This document shows, in pieces, positions 44,242 through 55,439 of a stretch of DNA of 64,000 nucleotides. The notes under the pieces were generated by a model. That model saw only the letters and a list, made by a program, of their open reading frames with translations. It was not told where the DNA came from and ran no database searches. The stretch comes from Terebella lapidaria. Taxonomy: Eukaryota > Annelida > Polychaeta > Terebellida > Terebellidae. The translations under genes were made by a program, and so were the position numbers. Location: positions 30,374,481 to 30,438,480 of the forward strand of contig OX424561.1 of NCBI GenBank assembly GCA_949152475.1, written 5' to 3'. Within the stretch, counting starts at the first letter, position 1, and the number at the start of each line of letters is the position of its first letter.

Positions 44242-45725
44242 CGTTGCACCTCCTGGTCTATGACCTCTTGGTGCACTATTGCTGCCCGACGAAGACGCTG
44301 CTTGAGAGGACGCTCGTCCACGAGGTCGATGCGGTGCTTAGCGACGTCAGTCTTGCCAACCGCACCATCAGGACCCATGAACACATCCGCATACTGCCGC
44401 AGCAGTCTGCGGAGCGCTTGGCGCTGCTCTTCATCCAACCGGTCCTTCGGAACCCGAGATTCCAAATGGTCCGGCAGGGTGAACGGATCATCTCCGGCGG
44501 CCGCCGTCGCGCACGCAGCGCGGCAGACCGGATCGTCGGGGATGACACGACTCGAAGCCGCGGGAATAGCAGTAGCTGCTGTGCATCCGCGCTTCAGTAC
44601 AATCGGAGCATCCGTAGGATTCACCACGAGGATGGGCATCGCGCGGGGGTTGGACATGACCAGGGCCCCACCCAGCACGAGCCCAGTTCCTGCGGCGAAA
44701 CTGCTCACGGGTTGCACTATACACGGACGACCATCGAGGGGCATGCGGGGACGCCGCGGCCTCGTCTCGATGATCATCTCACTCATCGGCGGCACTACTA
44801 CAGTGCGCGATGTCCGCATCTGGAATGAATGCATCGGGCCCGAGCGGAAGAGGAAGTGTGTGTCCTCTCCCATCCGGAACTCGCCAGCGCTAAAGTTGGC
44901 AATCACCCGGTGGACCCGTAGGAAATTCATCCCAATTATCCCGGCCGCTCCGATATCCGCCACGATCGCCTCTGTCAGATACACCTTGTCCCCAAGGGTA
45001 ATAGGCAGATCGATGATGCCATGGATACGGATGCGGTTGTCTCCCGCTCCGTAGAGCTTGTACGGTCCGGGATCTCGCAACTCAAGGTTGCGGAGTGCGG
45101 GCTCCTTCCTAAACGTTCCGGCGGCCACGAGGGTCACCTCCGAGCCTGAGTCTATGAGGAACCGGACCGGCTCCCGTCCGAAGGACAGGGGCAGGTACCA
45201 GCAGGGGTCCCTCACCAGCGCGCAGGTCGGGCGATACCTTTCGCACGCGCTGGGCTCATCTACGGAGTCCTCGCCATCCGCCTCAGCCGCGGAGGAGCTA
45301 GACTGGTCTCCAAGGACTACTTCCGGAGAAGTCATATCCACTTGGGGTCCGTCCTGCTCATCAGCGGGTGGGGCGGCATCGTTTGCCACCGAACAACTAT
45401 CCCCGGACGCAGTGTTGGTCGCCACCACGTCCGGATCTAGTTTCCCTGCCGCGGGTTCCGATTCTGCTGTCCCGGAGGACCAGACCGGAAGGAATTCCTC
45501 CGTTGCGGGCCAGGGAGAGCTCCCTGGTATCCGCGCGACCGCAGGCGTTCCAACAACTCCGGACACTTCAGCCAAAAGTGTCCCTGCTTTCCGCAGAAGT
45601 AGCAGGGACGGTTCTGAGCTGGTCCGGAGGTGAACGCGCAACATTCTGCGGCTCCCGGAGCTTCGAGCCCGGCGCAGTGCGCAATCATCTGCGCGGCGCC
45701 GAGGTCGTATTCCTCCATGTCGCAC
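44178..45725 (-). CDS. Gypsy protease and start of RT
   Basis: The open frame is 515 codons and starts with GTG inside gag, so translation probably enters by frameshifting near the gag end and not at 45725. The retropepsin motif LIDSGSEVTLV is at residues 190-200 and is followed by the usual GMNFL strand. After about residue 400 it reads the RT entry region (QYADVFMGPDGAVGKTDV, then HRIDLVDERP), and the last 20 codons are the RT sequence in the wrong frame. The frame lies one base from gag and one base from pol. The first shift suits programmed frameshifting; the second, within RT, is unusual and may be a disabling single-base loss. Confidence 0.8.
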   Translation of the reverse strand: MRHGGIRPRRRADDCALRRARSSGSRRMLRVHLRTSSEPSLLLLRKAGTLLAEVSGVVGTPAVARIPGSSPWPATEEFLPVWSSGTAESEPAAGKLDPDVVATNTASGDSCSVANDAAPPADEQDGPQVDMTSPEVVLGDQSSSSAAEADGEDSVDEPSACERYRPTCALVRDPCWYLPLSFGREPVRFLIDSGSEVTLVAAGTFRKEPALRNLELRDPGPYKLYGAGDNRIRIHGIIDLPITLGDKVYLTEAIVADIGAAGIIGMNFLRVHRVIANFSAGEFRMGEDTHFLFRSGPMHSFQMRTSRTVVVPPMSEMIIETRPRRPRMPLDGRPCIVQPVSSFAAGTGLVLGGALVMSNPRAMPILVVNPTDAPIVLKRGCTAATAIPAASSRVIPDDPVCRAACATAAAGDDPFTLPDHLESRVPKDRLDEEQRQALRRLLRQYADVFMGPDGAVGKTDVAKHRIDLVDERPLKQRLRRAAIVHQEVIDQEVQRCSTWTSSNPVTALGPVRWLW

Positions 45726-47653
45726 TCGTCCGAAGGCGAGCGCGGCGCGGCGACCGGTGCCGCATGTGCGGGCGCCCCTGTAGAGGGTGCCGGCGCACTA
45801 ACCCACTGCTGGGTAGGTTCCCTGGCGGGTTCCCGGACGACCGGGTCCTGCCACGGGGTTACCTGCGATGCCTTGACCGGAGGAGGAGTCGCCACCTGCG
45901 CGGGTACAGCCGGGGCCGGAGCCGAGGCTGGAGGCAACTGTCTAGGACGGACAGCCATCTCAAGCGCAAGCGCGGAGTCTATCGCCTCCTCCATCGATCG
46001 CTTTTCATGGGTGGCCAGCCCGTACGCTAGGTGGTAAGGCTGGCCATCGATGAACTGATCGATCAGCATCGTCTCAAACCGTCTGGAGTCCATGTCCGGA
46101 AAAGCTCTCCGGCCGAGTATGCGTAAGCTGTACGCATAGTCTGTCACGGACTCAGTCGGCTGGCGGATACGCGCCTTGAACTCTCGTTCAGACTGCCGCC
46201 GATTGGTCGTCGGCGGGAACAGCAGGCGAAGTTGACGAGCAACCTCGCCGAACGTCACTGTTCCTACCGGCAGACACGGCATCACGCGGAGAGCTTTCCC
46301 TTCCAGGCTCCCCGCGAGGACGTGTCCAGCCTCAGGCTGGGACCATCCTTCGTACACGGCGGTACGCCATACCTGGAGCAAGTAGTCCTCCAAGTCGGCG
46401 TTATCCCCGTTGAACCGTTTCCGCCACGAAGAGTGGTCGGGCCCGTCATCGCGTTTGTTACGCGCCCGACGTGCGGTCCCGGCTCCGGGGTCGTCCGTGT
46501 ACTGCGGCAAGTTCCGCGCGCTTCCCGCGCCTGCGGCGGAGTCTGCCGGAGCAAACATCGACGCCGCGGACATAGGAGCAGGGAAGCTCACGTTTGCCGC
46601 CGGGATCATTCCCGCTGAAAACCCACTCTGGCTAGGTGCGGGCGGGACTCCCATCGAACCTACTGGGTAGGCTCCAGAAGGGGCGGCAAAGCTTGGGGCC
46701 GGAGCCGCCTGTTGCCACTGCCCGTCCGACACACTGTACGTGCCAGGGTAAGTCGACCACGCGGCTTGCGCTCCAACCGTCGGAACGGTCGACGCGGTCG
46801 CCAACGTGGTGCCTCCGAGCCGCGGGGCAGGCGCGGGTCCCATTGCGGGGGCCACTGGCGCCTGCGGACTCGGCAGGACTTGGGGAGGGGCTACTGGCCC
46901 AGACATCCCCGGACTTAGGGTGACCGACGGGTCAACGCTCGAATGCAGCTGATTCCGCTTGAACAGTACAAGCGCCTCGGATATCAGCCACCTCTCCCTC
47001 TCCGTCAAAGGCCCCGAGTTGCCTTGTGACAGCGGAGAAGGGGAGCGGTTCCGCCGGTCTGATCGTCCCTGATGGGGCGACCGGGCGCGGTCATAGCGCC
47101 CGAGGGGAGCCAGCTCGCCAAGTGCGTCGGTGAGCTGATCCACCACACTGCCCGGTGCGGACCGACCAGAACCCATGCCGGAGGCCCGCGAGGGAGCCCA
47201 CCCGGCCGGGTGCGGCATCTGGTATGACTGGTCCGCTCGTCCAGAAGGACCCGCATGCATCGGCGCTCGATTCCGGACGCTCGAAGGCGTCTTATGGAAG
47301 GGTGCCGATTGCCACGGATCTGTTCTGGGCACGGGCGGGCGCGGCGTAGAGCCGTTGCCAGCTCCACCCACCGCGCCTAACACGTCAAGGTCCGGCCTTG
47401 ACGGCAACTCCTGCTGCGGCCCCGCGGGGCCCGACTCTACGTCCGAAGACGGAGCCAGGGACGCCGGAGTCGTCTCCGCGGACGGGGTCTTGTCCACGGA
47501 GGTTTCCGCGCGTTCCTTCCGGCCGCCGGAGTCGTCCGGAGACGTCTCACGGGGGCTGTCGCGCGACCGGGTGTGGTCCGCGACATTTCCACCCTTATCC
47601 CTCCCCTTGGATTCATCGGCCTTATCTTTGGCCTTCTCTTTCGCTCTTGTCAT
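45437..47653 (-). CDS. gag: Gypsy gag with CCHC zinc knuckle
   Basis: The protein is 738 residues from ATG at 47653. The N-terminal 350 residues are low-complexity, rich in Pro, Ser, Ala and charged residues. A retrotransposon-gag capsid domain lies about 390-560 (LEDYLLQVWRTAVYEGW, then FKARIRQPTESVTDYAYSLR). A single CCHC knuckle, CYFCGKQGHFWLKC, is at 684-697. The last 40 residues are basic. It overlaps the protease frame by about 290 bases. It is much longer than a typical Gypsy gag because of the N-terminal extension. Confidence 0.9.
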   Translation of the reverse strand: MTRAKEKAKDKADESKGRDKGGNVADHTRSRDSPRETSPDDSGGRKERAETSVDKTPSAETTPASLAPSSDVESGPAGPQQELPSRPDLDVLGAVGGAGNGSTPRPPVPRTDPWQSAPFHKTPSSVRNRAPMHAGPSGRADQSYQMPHPAGWAPSRASGMGSGRSAPGSVVDQLTDALGELAPLGRYDRARSPHQGRSDRRNRSPSPLSQGNSGPLTERERWLISEALVLFKRNQLHSSVDPSVTLSPGMSGPVAPPQVLPSPQAPVAPAMGPAPAPRLGGTTLATASTVPTVGAQAAWSTYPGTYSVSDGQWQQAAPAPSFAAPSGAYPVGSMGVPPAPSQSGFSAGMIPAANVSFPAPMSAASMFAPADSAAGAGSARNLPQYTDDPGAGTARRARNKRDDGPDHSSWRKRFNGDNADLEDYLLQVWRTAVYEGWSQPEAGHVLAGSLEGKALRVMPCLPVGTVTFGEVARQLRLLFPPTTNRRQSEREFKARIRQPTESVTDYAYSLRILGRRAFPDMDSRRFETMLIDQFIDGQPYHLAYGLATHEKRSMEEAIDSALALEMAVRPRQLPPASAPAPAVPAQVATPPPVKASQVTPWQDPVVREPAREPTQQWVSAPAPSTGAPAHAAPVAAPRSPSDECDMEEYDLGAAQMIAHCAGLEAPGAAECCAFTSGPAQNRPCYFCGKQGHFWLKCPELLERLRSRGYQGALPGPQRRNSFRSGPPGQQNRNPRQGN

Positions 47654-47746
47654 TTTTCGAGACGTCCTTGAGGAGCGGGCGATCCCCAGGGACTAAGGAG
47701 GCGACAACACTGTGACGGTAGGCTGCGATGGAACACTGTCGGACTG

Positions 47747-47764
47747 ATCCTGGTCACGGCACCA
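47747..47764 (-). other. Primer binding site, tRNA-His-like
   Basis: On the minus strand TGGTGCCGTGACCAGGAT begins one base after the 5' LTR. It is complementary to the 3' end of animal tRNA-His including CCA, as I remember that tRNA; an alignment would confirm it. Confidence 0.75.
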
Positions 47765-47765
47765 A

Positions 47766-48500
47766 TGTAAAGTTATTGACTACCGTCCGCTCTTCGGGAT
47801 CCTCGAGGATAGTCCTCTCTCATCCGAGTCCTTGCGGACGCGCATCCGCTATTCCGGATCCTCGCGGCAGGGCCGCTCACCGGAGGTCGCGGCGGACACG
47901 GTAACTACTTCATCATTAACGGTAACCAGGTAACAGCCCACCCGACACTCCCAGGCCTACGGACACCGTTCAGAAACTGGTTCATCACCACGGTGTTAAC
48001 TGGCGGGGCCTGGCGAGCCGCGGTCTGCCTCGGGGACGGAACCCCGTACAGTCCGACATGCTGGCCAGAGCCTCTGTCACATGTCCCGGGAAGGGAGAGA
48101 GCTGGCGATCCACAGGGCCGAAGGCCCCCGAGTCAGCAACTCGTCTCTCCCAGCCCGGGCCTCCCCACGGAAATCGTCCCCAGGGCTCTAGGAGCCCACT
48201 ACTCAGACCCAGGGAACACAAAGCTCATGGCGAGCCTCGTGTGCGTCCTAGTCTCGATCTTGGACAATCTCCTCGAACGAGTCGCTTCCAGTGTATATAT
48301 AATACACCAGAAACTGCAGGGCGCACGCGAGGTTAAATCGATCCATTGTTATAGTTTACTGGAGCGTAAATTACAATACGTCGCCGTGGCAACGCACGCT
48401 CGAACGGAGCATGTCAAAACAAGGCCAAGTACAGAAAGGCCACATAAATGGCTTTTATGTTTACAATCACCTGCCGTGTGCTTAGGGCAAAATCGCCACA
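47766..48500 (-). repeat. 5' LTR of Gypsy element
   Basis: No difference from the 3' LTR was noticed. The TATATAATA-like box at 48294-48302 lies about 200 bases into the LTR on the minus strand and is the likely core promoter for the element transcript. Confidence 0.95.
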
Positions 48501-50772
48501 CATATATGTATACAATATATCTATGCTAGCTGTGAACATCACAATCAGACTTGGAATCATTTTGTCATTTCAGCATTTGCCACAAACCAAAGCCAAGGCA
48601 AAGCATGACAGCAATATCAACTTCAACTTGCATGTAAACCAGATATAGATTCTACTACAGACAGTAAGCTTACAGCTCTGGCAGAGCCTCTGCGTCGCTC
48701 AGGCTGCGGCTACACTACAGACAGGCTGAAACACTCAGACAGCCAGTCAGGCGAGTCAGCACACAGCAACAACCAAATATCTGAGCCTGAAAGAAACTGT
48801 ACTAGTGCGTAGTGCAGAGCAGCCACCTGCAAGGATCAAGAATAACAGTACGTATATTATATGTGTCTATAATTTACTGTAACTGGAATAGTGTGCAAAT
48901 ACCGTGCTGTCATCATCTGTCAGATATTCTACAGATCCCAAAAATACAGGTTCTGACTGTCAACGTAATAATGGCACAAAACTGATAATTTCAGGTTTCA
49001 GTTCTACATGTCAACATGAATGATATCTCATAGAAGGAAACACATCTACTGACAAACCCCACCGAAGGGAAGATGAGAGGCCAAGACCAACCAAATCAAA
49101 CTTCATCAAGTGGCTAATAGATCTATAATGTTGTCATGTCCTGAGTAACAAATTACAGGCACTATTGACCATGATTTATTAAATGTCAAAGAAAATAGTT
49201 ACGCACTCCGAAATGTCTCAATATGTACGTTAAAGTGCAAAACTACAAGATATGGCTTGAATCAAAGGCTCTTTGGCTTGAATAGTGTCAGTCATGAAGG
49301 AACATGGCAATGTTTACCTCAAAATATAAAAAGTGCTAAAAAACTCTCCAGGCATATAAACATAAGCTGTCTGGATGGTCAGGACCAATAAATAGTTGTA
49401 ATGTTTGCGTATTATCATGTAATATGTACAATATATGAAATAACTGACAATGGTATGATAATGATAATTTGTTTTTGTTGCCCAATGTTCATCAGCATTT
49501 GTATATGTCGCCTCATCATCTATGATTCATTGTCGGTCAATAACCTTGTGGCTAGTGTTTATTGTTTCATGCTATACAGATGTAAAATAAAGTTCATCTA
49601 TATGATTATTGATCATCATAGATTGATCATGACATTTTGTCAAAAGTTCATGTATAGTGTGCGCAACAACTATCTAGTGGTAGAAGGAGTAGCGATTGTC
49701 GTAACCTGTTAACCGTTAGATCGTACCCGCTTCGTAAGCGGGTACTCGTAAAAAAATCACCATTGCATCGGCATATTGGTCATAGTGAAACGGTCGGTCC
49801 CAAACTTGAGGATTGTCTCGTGTACCGTATGTAATATCCATCATTATTTGCATTCGAGAAACTCAAAGAGTATTAATATATATGTGATGAAAGTTTCGTA
49901 CAGCCTGGATGGCAATAAATAACAAAATTGTACAGTAGCAAAATGTTACTATATGGGATTTTAATCATGACCCATTGTTATTGGAAAATCCTGGTCACAG
50001 TCAGGCATTACAGTAAACATAGTACTGCTATTAATATTCTGTTTCCATGTTGTTGGTTACCAACATGGTATCACTTTGGCACCACAGATCAATGTCAATG
50101 TATGCATGAAATGCTAGGAAGTGGCAAATAAATGTGTAATACCATGTCTAGATTTTTGCTGCATTTGAATATACACATATATGTTTTGAATGAATTTAGG
50201 ACACCATAATAGGGTTACTAGTATCTGAATTTCTAGATACATGTATGTCATCGGTATAAATAAGCTGACTTCTATTTGTGGTGGATTTCCTGGTAATACT
50301 AGTATTGGAATGCAAAAGTAAATTTAGTGTATAATATAGAGCAAAGAAAAAATTGGCCACAATTTTGAACAAATTCGTGAAGTTTCCGGCAACGTATATA
50401 TCCGTGTAGAGAGGATAGTGATATATGCAGGTAAATAGGAAGTGCCTAAACCAACATAGAATTTTTCTTTTTTCACCAGGCGATGTTGGTTTTTGGGCAG
50501 CTATGATGCATTTTCTTGTTAAAACTCGTTTACACTGTTTTTTGCCTTTAATTCAGTCAAGTTACTTCGAGCGAACTATTCAACCGAATATTGTATCTGT
50601 GATACAAATGGCAATTAATTTACACAAACCTGTCTTCCGGAACGCTATCTGTTTCTTTCAAAACGCAAAAGTTTTATTTAAGCGAGGATTCGCTCGAAAC
50701 ATGGGCGCCGACATATTGCTTGGTTCTCGACAACTGATGACAGAATCCAAATGGACAAGTTCAAATTAGTAA
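48501..50772. other. AT-rich intergenic region with one perfect hairpin
   Basis: No supported gene. At 49723-49745 GTACCCGCTT-CGT-AAGCGGGTAC is a perfect 10-bp hairpin in otherwise AT-rich DNA. An open frame at 50425-50769 (114 codons, plus) has no recognised domain. Confidence 0.45.
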
Positions 50773-50774
50773 TA

Positions 50775-51374
50775 CCGGGGATTCCCGTATTTAGGCCCTG
50801 GGCTTATAATTGGGGAAAAGGTGTTGTGTCGAATAAAATTCAACTCCATATATAAGCCCATGGGCTTATATTTGGGGAATAATTATTTTACGACTTTTAT
50901 TTTGCATGCTTGAAATTACAATGAATTAGACGGGAAAACACTTCTTTTTTTGTGTAATAGCTATACTTACACAAACATTTATTCCAGTGTATAATCACAG
51001 ATATTCATTGTCATATTGAATTAATGCACGCATGATGAATAAAAATGTACATATATACATGCTTTTGCATGCATGCACGGGATAAAATCCAGCTGGTCAC
51101 GTGCATACGTACTAGTAGCCCTGGGTAAGACACACGTACGTCTTTTATTTATGTTACTTTCAGTAACTTATTCTAGGTACCAACACTTACCAACGTCTCC
51201 TACGAAAAACAACACGTTAACTACGTTTTCCCCGAACATAGGTCCAGTCGGAATCCTGATGCAAGACAAAATTGTATTCCGTTTATAAGCCCATGGGCCT
51301 ATACAAAAGTAGTACTCCCCATGTATTAGCCAATGGGCTTATCCAAAGAGGGGATTAAATACGGGGATCCCCGG
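50775..51374. mobile_element. 600-base TIR element with TA target
   Basis: The ends CCGGGGATTCCCGTATTTA and TAAATACGGGGATCCCCGG are inverted repeats with one mismatch, each bordered by TA. Inside, AAGCCCATGGGCTTATA-like words occur near both ends, so the inverted structure extends inward. No transposase. The TA borders suggest a Tc1/mariner-type MITE. Confidence 0.75.
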
Positions 51375-51998
51375 TAATAGGGGATCGCGTTGTCAATTGT
51401 CGTCAAGGTGCCTGCACGTGCGAGTAATTCCCAATCAGTTTACCTGCGTGGGCGGTCCCGAATCCTAACCCTCGCCCCTATGCAAATTATCGGAACAGAA
51501 TCGCCCATCACGTGCCAAAGGAAAACAATATTTGTCGACATGTAAAGACAGGATTTCAGGGAAAATTCATCATTGCAGTAGATTGCTAACTCTCACAGTT
51601 CTTTGAGCAGAAGTCTGAAAGTTTGTAGAAAAAAGCCGTTTGATCTCCAGGTGAAGTATGCCAAGTTACAATACGATACCATTGAACATCGCAAAAATAT
51701 CGGCAAAAAACGGTGTAAATGAGTTAGAAAATCAGAGTATAGGTAACTTATCAGTCACGACTGATGCAGGTCAGCTGAGATAACATTGCTGAGTTGATAT
51801 GAACAAAGAGGCGGGCAAGATCTTATTCGGATCCTGATATGATAAATTTCTATACTGGATTCATGCAAGAATTATGAAACGCTCAAACGAGTATTTGTCG
51901 CGCTGTAACCAACTGCCCAAGACATGATCATATGGAGTCAGATCTAGAGACATTCCCAGCGCATGAACACTGCCGGTAGTGTTTTCCAGGAATCCTTG
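51375..51998. other. Spacer between TIR element and LTR element
   Basis: No gene seen. The last four bases (CTTG, 51995-51998) are the target duplication of the next element. Confidence 0.5.
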
Positions 51999-53074
51999 TA
52001 TTGTGAAATTCAAAGTTGAGAATTTACAGTTATAAATTTTATAAAGTACGATAATGAACAGAATACATGATTAACGATCGCAAATCAACAGTACCAATGT
52101 TTTTTGATAGCAGCCTCATTGTTTTGTGCTGCTAGTTCAATAGAAATTTACCGCACGCACGTCCTGTGCGGTGTAATATTTTCGTCTGCCCGAGTCAGAC
52201 ATATTCCTCTATTATCGTCCATTTGCCGTGTATTTTCGTTTGGAATTCCATAGTGTAGAGTTGTAAATCATCCAAAATTGTTATATTCAGTAATAAGAAT
52301 CCTTGCTTCAGCTTTTGACACCATAAATCTTTGTTGTACATGTGTTTTCAAATAGTAACTGATGATTTCCAGTTGTAAAACTACGAGAGCTGTCATTCGT
52401 GGGAGCCGCCATTTTGATACCGTATTTCCGATGTATAGGCCTATTGCCAGGCAACGTGCGGTTTCCCATAATTGTGCTAAGTTCGGACTGACTACCTGTT
52501 ATAATAATTTTATTATGAATGAACCAGGAGTTGTATTGGTCCAATTATATATTATTCGAGTAGTGAATAAATTAATCTTTGTATAGAAATTTTATATTGA
52601 GCAGAAGTCATTGTTTTCATATTTTCCCAAAATTAAAAGTATTCCACAGCCAATTTTGGGATCCCAAAAATAGAACAACAGTTATTTTGAATTCATTCTG
52701 TTCCCGACCTTCAAGGAGTATACACATCATCATTTTTTCTTGTCGCATTCGATTTTTCGATCAATTGAACTGATTTTCGGAGACATTGAGCTGCTAGCAA
52801 CCATGATAAATATTCCATCCTGACAATATAATACATTTGTGTAAGTTCCAGTGAAGACTGAATACTAGTAGTCTCACACAGAGTATTATCGTACTGTATC
52901 TATTGAGTTCAATATAATTTACTGGGATATTTCCGAGCTCAATTAAGGTAAAAGTTGTATAGCTTCATTGTTTAGAGGTTAATTGAATAAATTGCTTTTG
53001 TTTTATTATTAATTCAGAGTTGTGGTCTGTTCATTTTTACACACTATCCTGATACGAAATGTAAACACGCAACA
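51999..53074 (+). repeat. 5' LTR of gag-only element
   Basis: It starts TATTGTGAAATTCAAAG and ends AAACACGCAACA. The differences from the 3' LTR seen by eye are single transitions near positions 52050, 52362, 52504 and 52843. Short open frames are present in both LTRs and are not genes. Confidence 0.9.
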
Positions 53075-53077
53075 AAT

Positions 53078-53095
53078 TGGTGTCAGAAGTGGGAT
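53078..53095 (+). other. Primer binding site, tRNA-Leu-like
   Basis: TGGTGTCAGAAGTGGGAT lies three bases after the 5' LTR and is complementary to the 3' end of an animal tRNA-Leu including CCA, as remembered. The primer differs from that of the Gypsy element at 37.8-48.5 kb. Confidence 0.75.
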
Positions 53096-53159
53096 AGTGT
53101 GTTTTAAACTTAGTTTTTCTTATTGATAGGATCCCGAGGACCATAACCAATATTGTGTA

Positions 53160-54235
53160 GGATTATTAGGTTTAGGAATAGGATTGAATAATCCTGGGTA
53201 GGGGTAATCAGGTGGGTTGAATAGAATTATTCAGCCAGGGGTTGTTGGGGCTTGAATTCAATAATTCAACTTCATATTTTAGGGAAGGCCTGAATTGAAT
53301 AATTCAGCCTTATATGTTAGGGGAAGTTTGAGTAGAATTATTCAGACTTTCGATTAGGATATTTGGGATAGGTAGTTCTAGTTAGTATTGAAATTTTTAG
53401 TGAACTTCATTAATTCCCGTGCCTTATGTAAGGAAGGGAACAGGATCATTCTTGTGATGAGTACATGTAGCATGTCTCACACATTTTAAGTGTGCACGGG
53501 AAAAAATTAAAACCACTTTTTGAATTTCTGGAATCAGTACTACACTGTTCCATAGAGGGGTTTTCACATAGTCCAGAAGCGGGTGGGTTACCCAAATACA
53601 TTGTACGGTTAGTCAGACTGAATACAATTATTCGTCTGATCCACACAAAATAATTAAGTGACTCATTTACCAGTTAATCAGACTGATTGGCACTATTCAT
53701 CTGATTTGCACAAAATAAATTGCAAACTCACAATTAATTGGATAGAGTAGAATTAGTCGCATGATTTCTAGGGATCGAATAACAGCTTCATATTCTCTGT
53801 GTTGAATTGAATAATTCATTCAGGGAACCGTAATTTACTGCTTTAAATTACACCTTTGACTGCACTCAATAATTCGGTCATTACTTAGTTTTTGAGCTGT
53901 GCTCTGTTTTGAATTGAATAATTCAGCCAGGAGCACATCATACAATTCGGAGAGTATTGTTGTCACAGTGAATCTCTGTTTTGAGTTGAATAATTCAGTC
54001 AGAGAACGATTTAAGAGCCGTCTGGGCTAGGGCCGATATTTGGTTAGAAGTGAATAACTTAATGAGAAAAATCACTCCATGGTTTGAATTGAATAATTCA
54101 TTCATCGAGCTGTCCAGCTGAATAGTATTATTAACCTGGTGACTCTGAAGTACAATTTCGTCCAACTTGGGCAGGAACACACAGTTGAATAGAATTATTC
54201 ACTATCGTGTTCCATCAGACTGAGTGGAATTATCC
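53160..54235 (+). repeat. Leader with about 18 GAATAATTC-type near-palindromes
   Basis: Words of the form TTGAATTGAATAATTCAGCC or AGAATTATTCAG recur every 30-80 bases, for example at 53222, 53290, 53332, 53804, 53911, 53985, 54085 and 54184. Some units carry AATAATTC and others AATTATTC, which are reverse complements, so copies can pair with each other. The repeats stop at the gag start. The leader is more than 1 kb. Confidence 0.75.
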
Positions 54236-54282
54236 ATTGAGGGTTCGTGGACCCGATTGTTGAAACAACACACCACTCAATA

Positions 54283-55215
54283 ATGGAACTGCGCTCAAAG
54301 GTCGTGTCCGAGGCCAGTGAAATGAACAGACAGCATGCAACCTGGGAGCACTCACCAAGCCAAGCCGTCACAGTAGAAATGGACCCTCGACAGATGGGCG
54401 ACCAACATGATAAACTGCCACCAGCAGCAGGCCTGAATGATGTTTCCCCAGATCTTGATGTCGGGATGAACACTCCTAGAGGGAACTTGCATCCTCTGAA
54501 TAGAGGGCAAGGACCATATGGAGACACTCGGGATTGGCCATCTGCGCTCAGACAACCACTTGGCATATTTGATGGGCTGCAACAATCAGGCTGTGTATAT
54601 CACCATGATCAGGATCGCCCTCATAGACGGCACAGGCCAGAGGAACCTCGACCTCGGTTACCACTTTATGATGGGAAGAGTTCTTGGGAGGCATTCTGGC
54701 TTGCCTTTGAGTTGATGTGCCAACGGAGTGAGTGGGATGCTCATACTGAACTCGAACAGCTGATTTTCTGCCTGCGTGACGAAGCCTTGAATTATGTTGC
54801 ACAGCTGCCAGTCGGAACACGACATGACATTTGCTTACTGGTGACGGCACTGAGGGGAAGATTCGGGAACAACACATTATCCCAGATACACCGGGCGAAC
54901 CTGCAAATGGCCAGAAAAGAGCAGAAAGAATCCCTAGAAGAGTATGCAGCACGCATCATCAGTCTCATGCATCGGGCCTACCCCGGGGTCCAGGCAGAGC
55001 TGTTTGATGAGATGGCCATAGAACACTTTGTAAACGGCCTCGGGGACTCCGCTATGGCATATGATGTCCTGACAAAGAAGCCACGCTCCATTCAGGAGGC
55101 TATGGACATGGTGACTTGGCATGAATGCTGCAAAGAATATCTCTGCAACAAAGGATATATTTGCAAGAAGAATATCAGAGTGGTTTCTGATGACCCAACT
55201 GGGAATGATGAGTGA
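54283..55215 (+). CDS. Gag protein of non-autonomous LTR element
   Basis: The ATG at 54283 is the first in a frame open from 54241 and gives 310 residues. The N-terminal 110 residues are hydrophilic. A retrotransposon-gag capsid domain follows (SSWEAFWLAFELMCQRSEWD, RGRFGNNTLSQIHRAN, EQKESLEEYAARIISLMHRA, then EHFVNGLGDSAMAYDVLTKK). It ends soon after this domain with a few cysteines (CCKEYLCNKGYICKK) but no CCHC knuckle, so nucleic-acid binding may be altered. It keeps an intact frame although the element has lost pol. Confidence 0.85.
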   Translation: MELRSKVVSEASEMNRQHATWEHSPSQAVTVEMDPRQMGDQHDKLPPAAGLNDVSPDLDVGMNTPRGNLHPLNRGQGPYGDTRDWPSALRQPLGIFDGLQQSGCVYHHDQDRPHRRHRPEEPRPRLPLYDGKSSWEAFWLAFELMCQRSEWDAHTELEQLIFCLRDEALNYVAQLPVGTRHDICLLVTALRGRFGNNTLSQIHRANLQMARKEQKESLEEYAARIISLMHRAYPGVQAELFDEMAIEHFVNGLGDSAMAYDVLTKKPRSIQEAMDMVTWHECCKEYLCNKGYICKKNIRVVSDDPTGNDE

Positions 55216-55439
55216 CGAGATGGGACAGGAAGCATTTGGGGAACATACTTCTAAAGACTTTGAGGGACATTCAGGGGACATCGAGGGAAAGACTTCGGGG
55301 ACATCACAGGGGATACAATCACAGATGAAGAACAGATTGAAGATGGTGACCTGGAAGCTGATCTTTTAAGCATTTTTAGAACAGGAGAAGAAACTTTCAG
55401 CCCAGACTATTTTGAGGGGGTAGGCGTGGAGGACATAGT

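Larger units (their letters stand above)
37764..48500 (-). mobile_element. Ty3/Gypsy-type LTR retrotransposon
   Basis: The element is 10,737 bases, on the minus strand. LTRs of 735 bases (37764-38498 and 47766-48500) appear identical, and the direct repeat CATA flanks the insertion (37760-37763 and 48501-48504). The order on the minus strand is LTR, primer site, gag, protease, RT-RNase H-integrase, a long 3' non-coding stretch, polypurine tract, LTR. RNase H before integrase marks the Gypsy order. GC content is well above that of the surrounding DNA. Identical LTRs indicate a recent insertion, although the protein frames are split by two frame changes. Confidence 0.95.

Noticed and set aside
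52308..52586. Short frames on both strands, repeated at 57190-57468
   Set aside because: They are parts of the two LTRs of the gag-only element.
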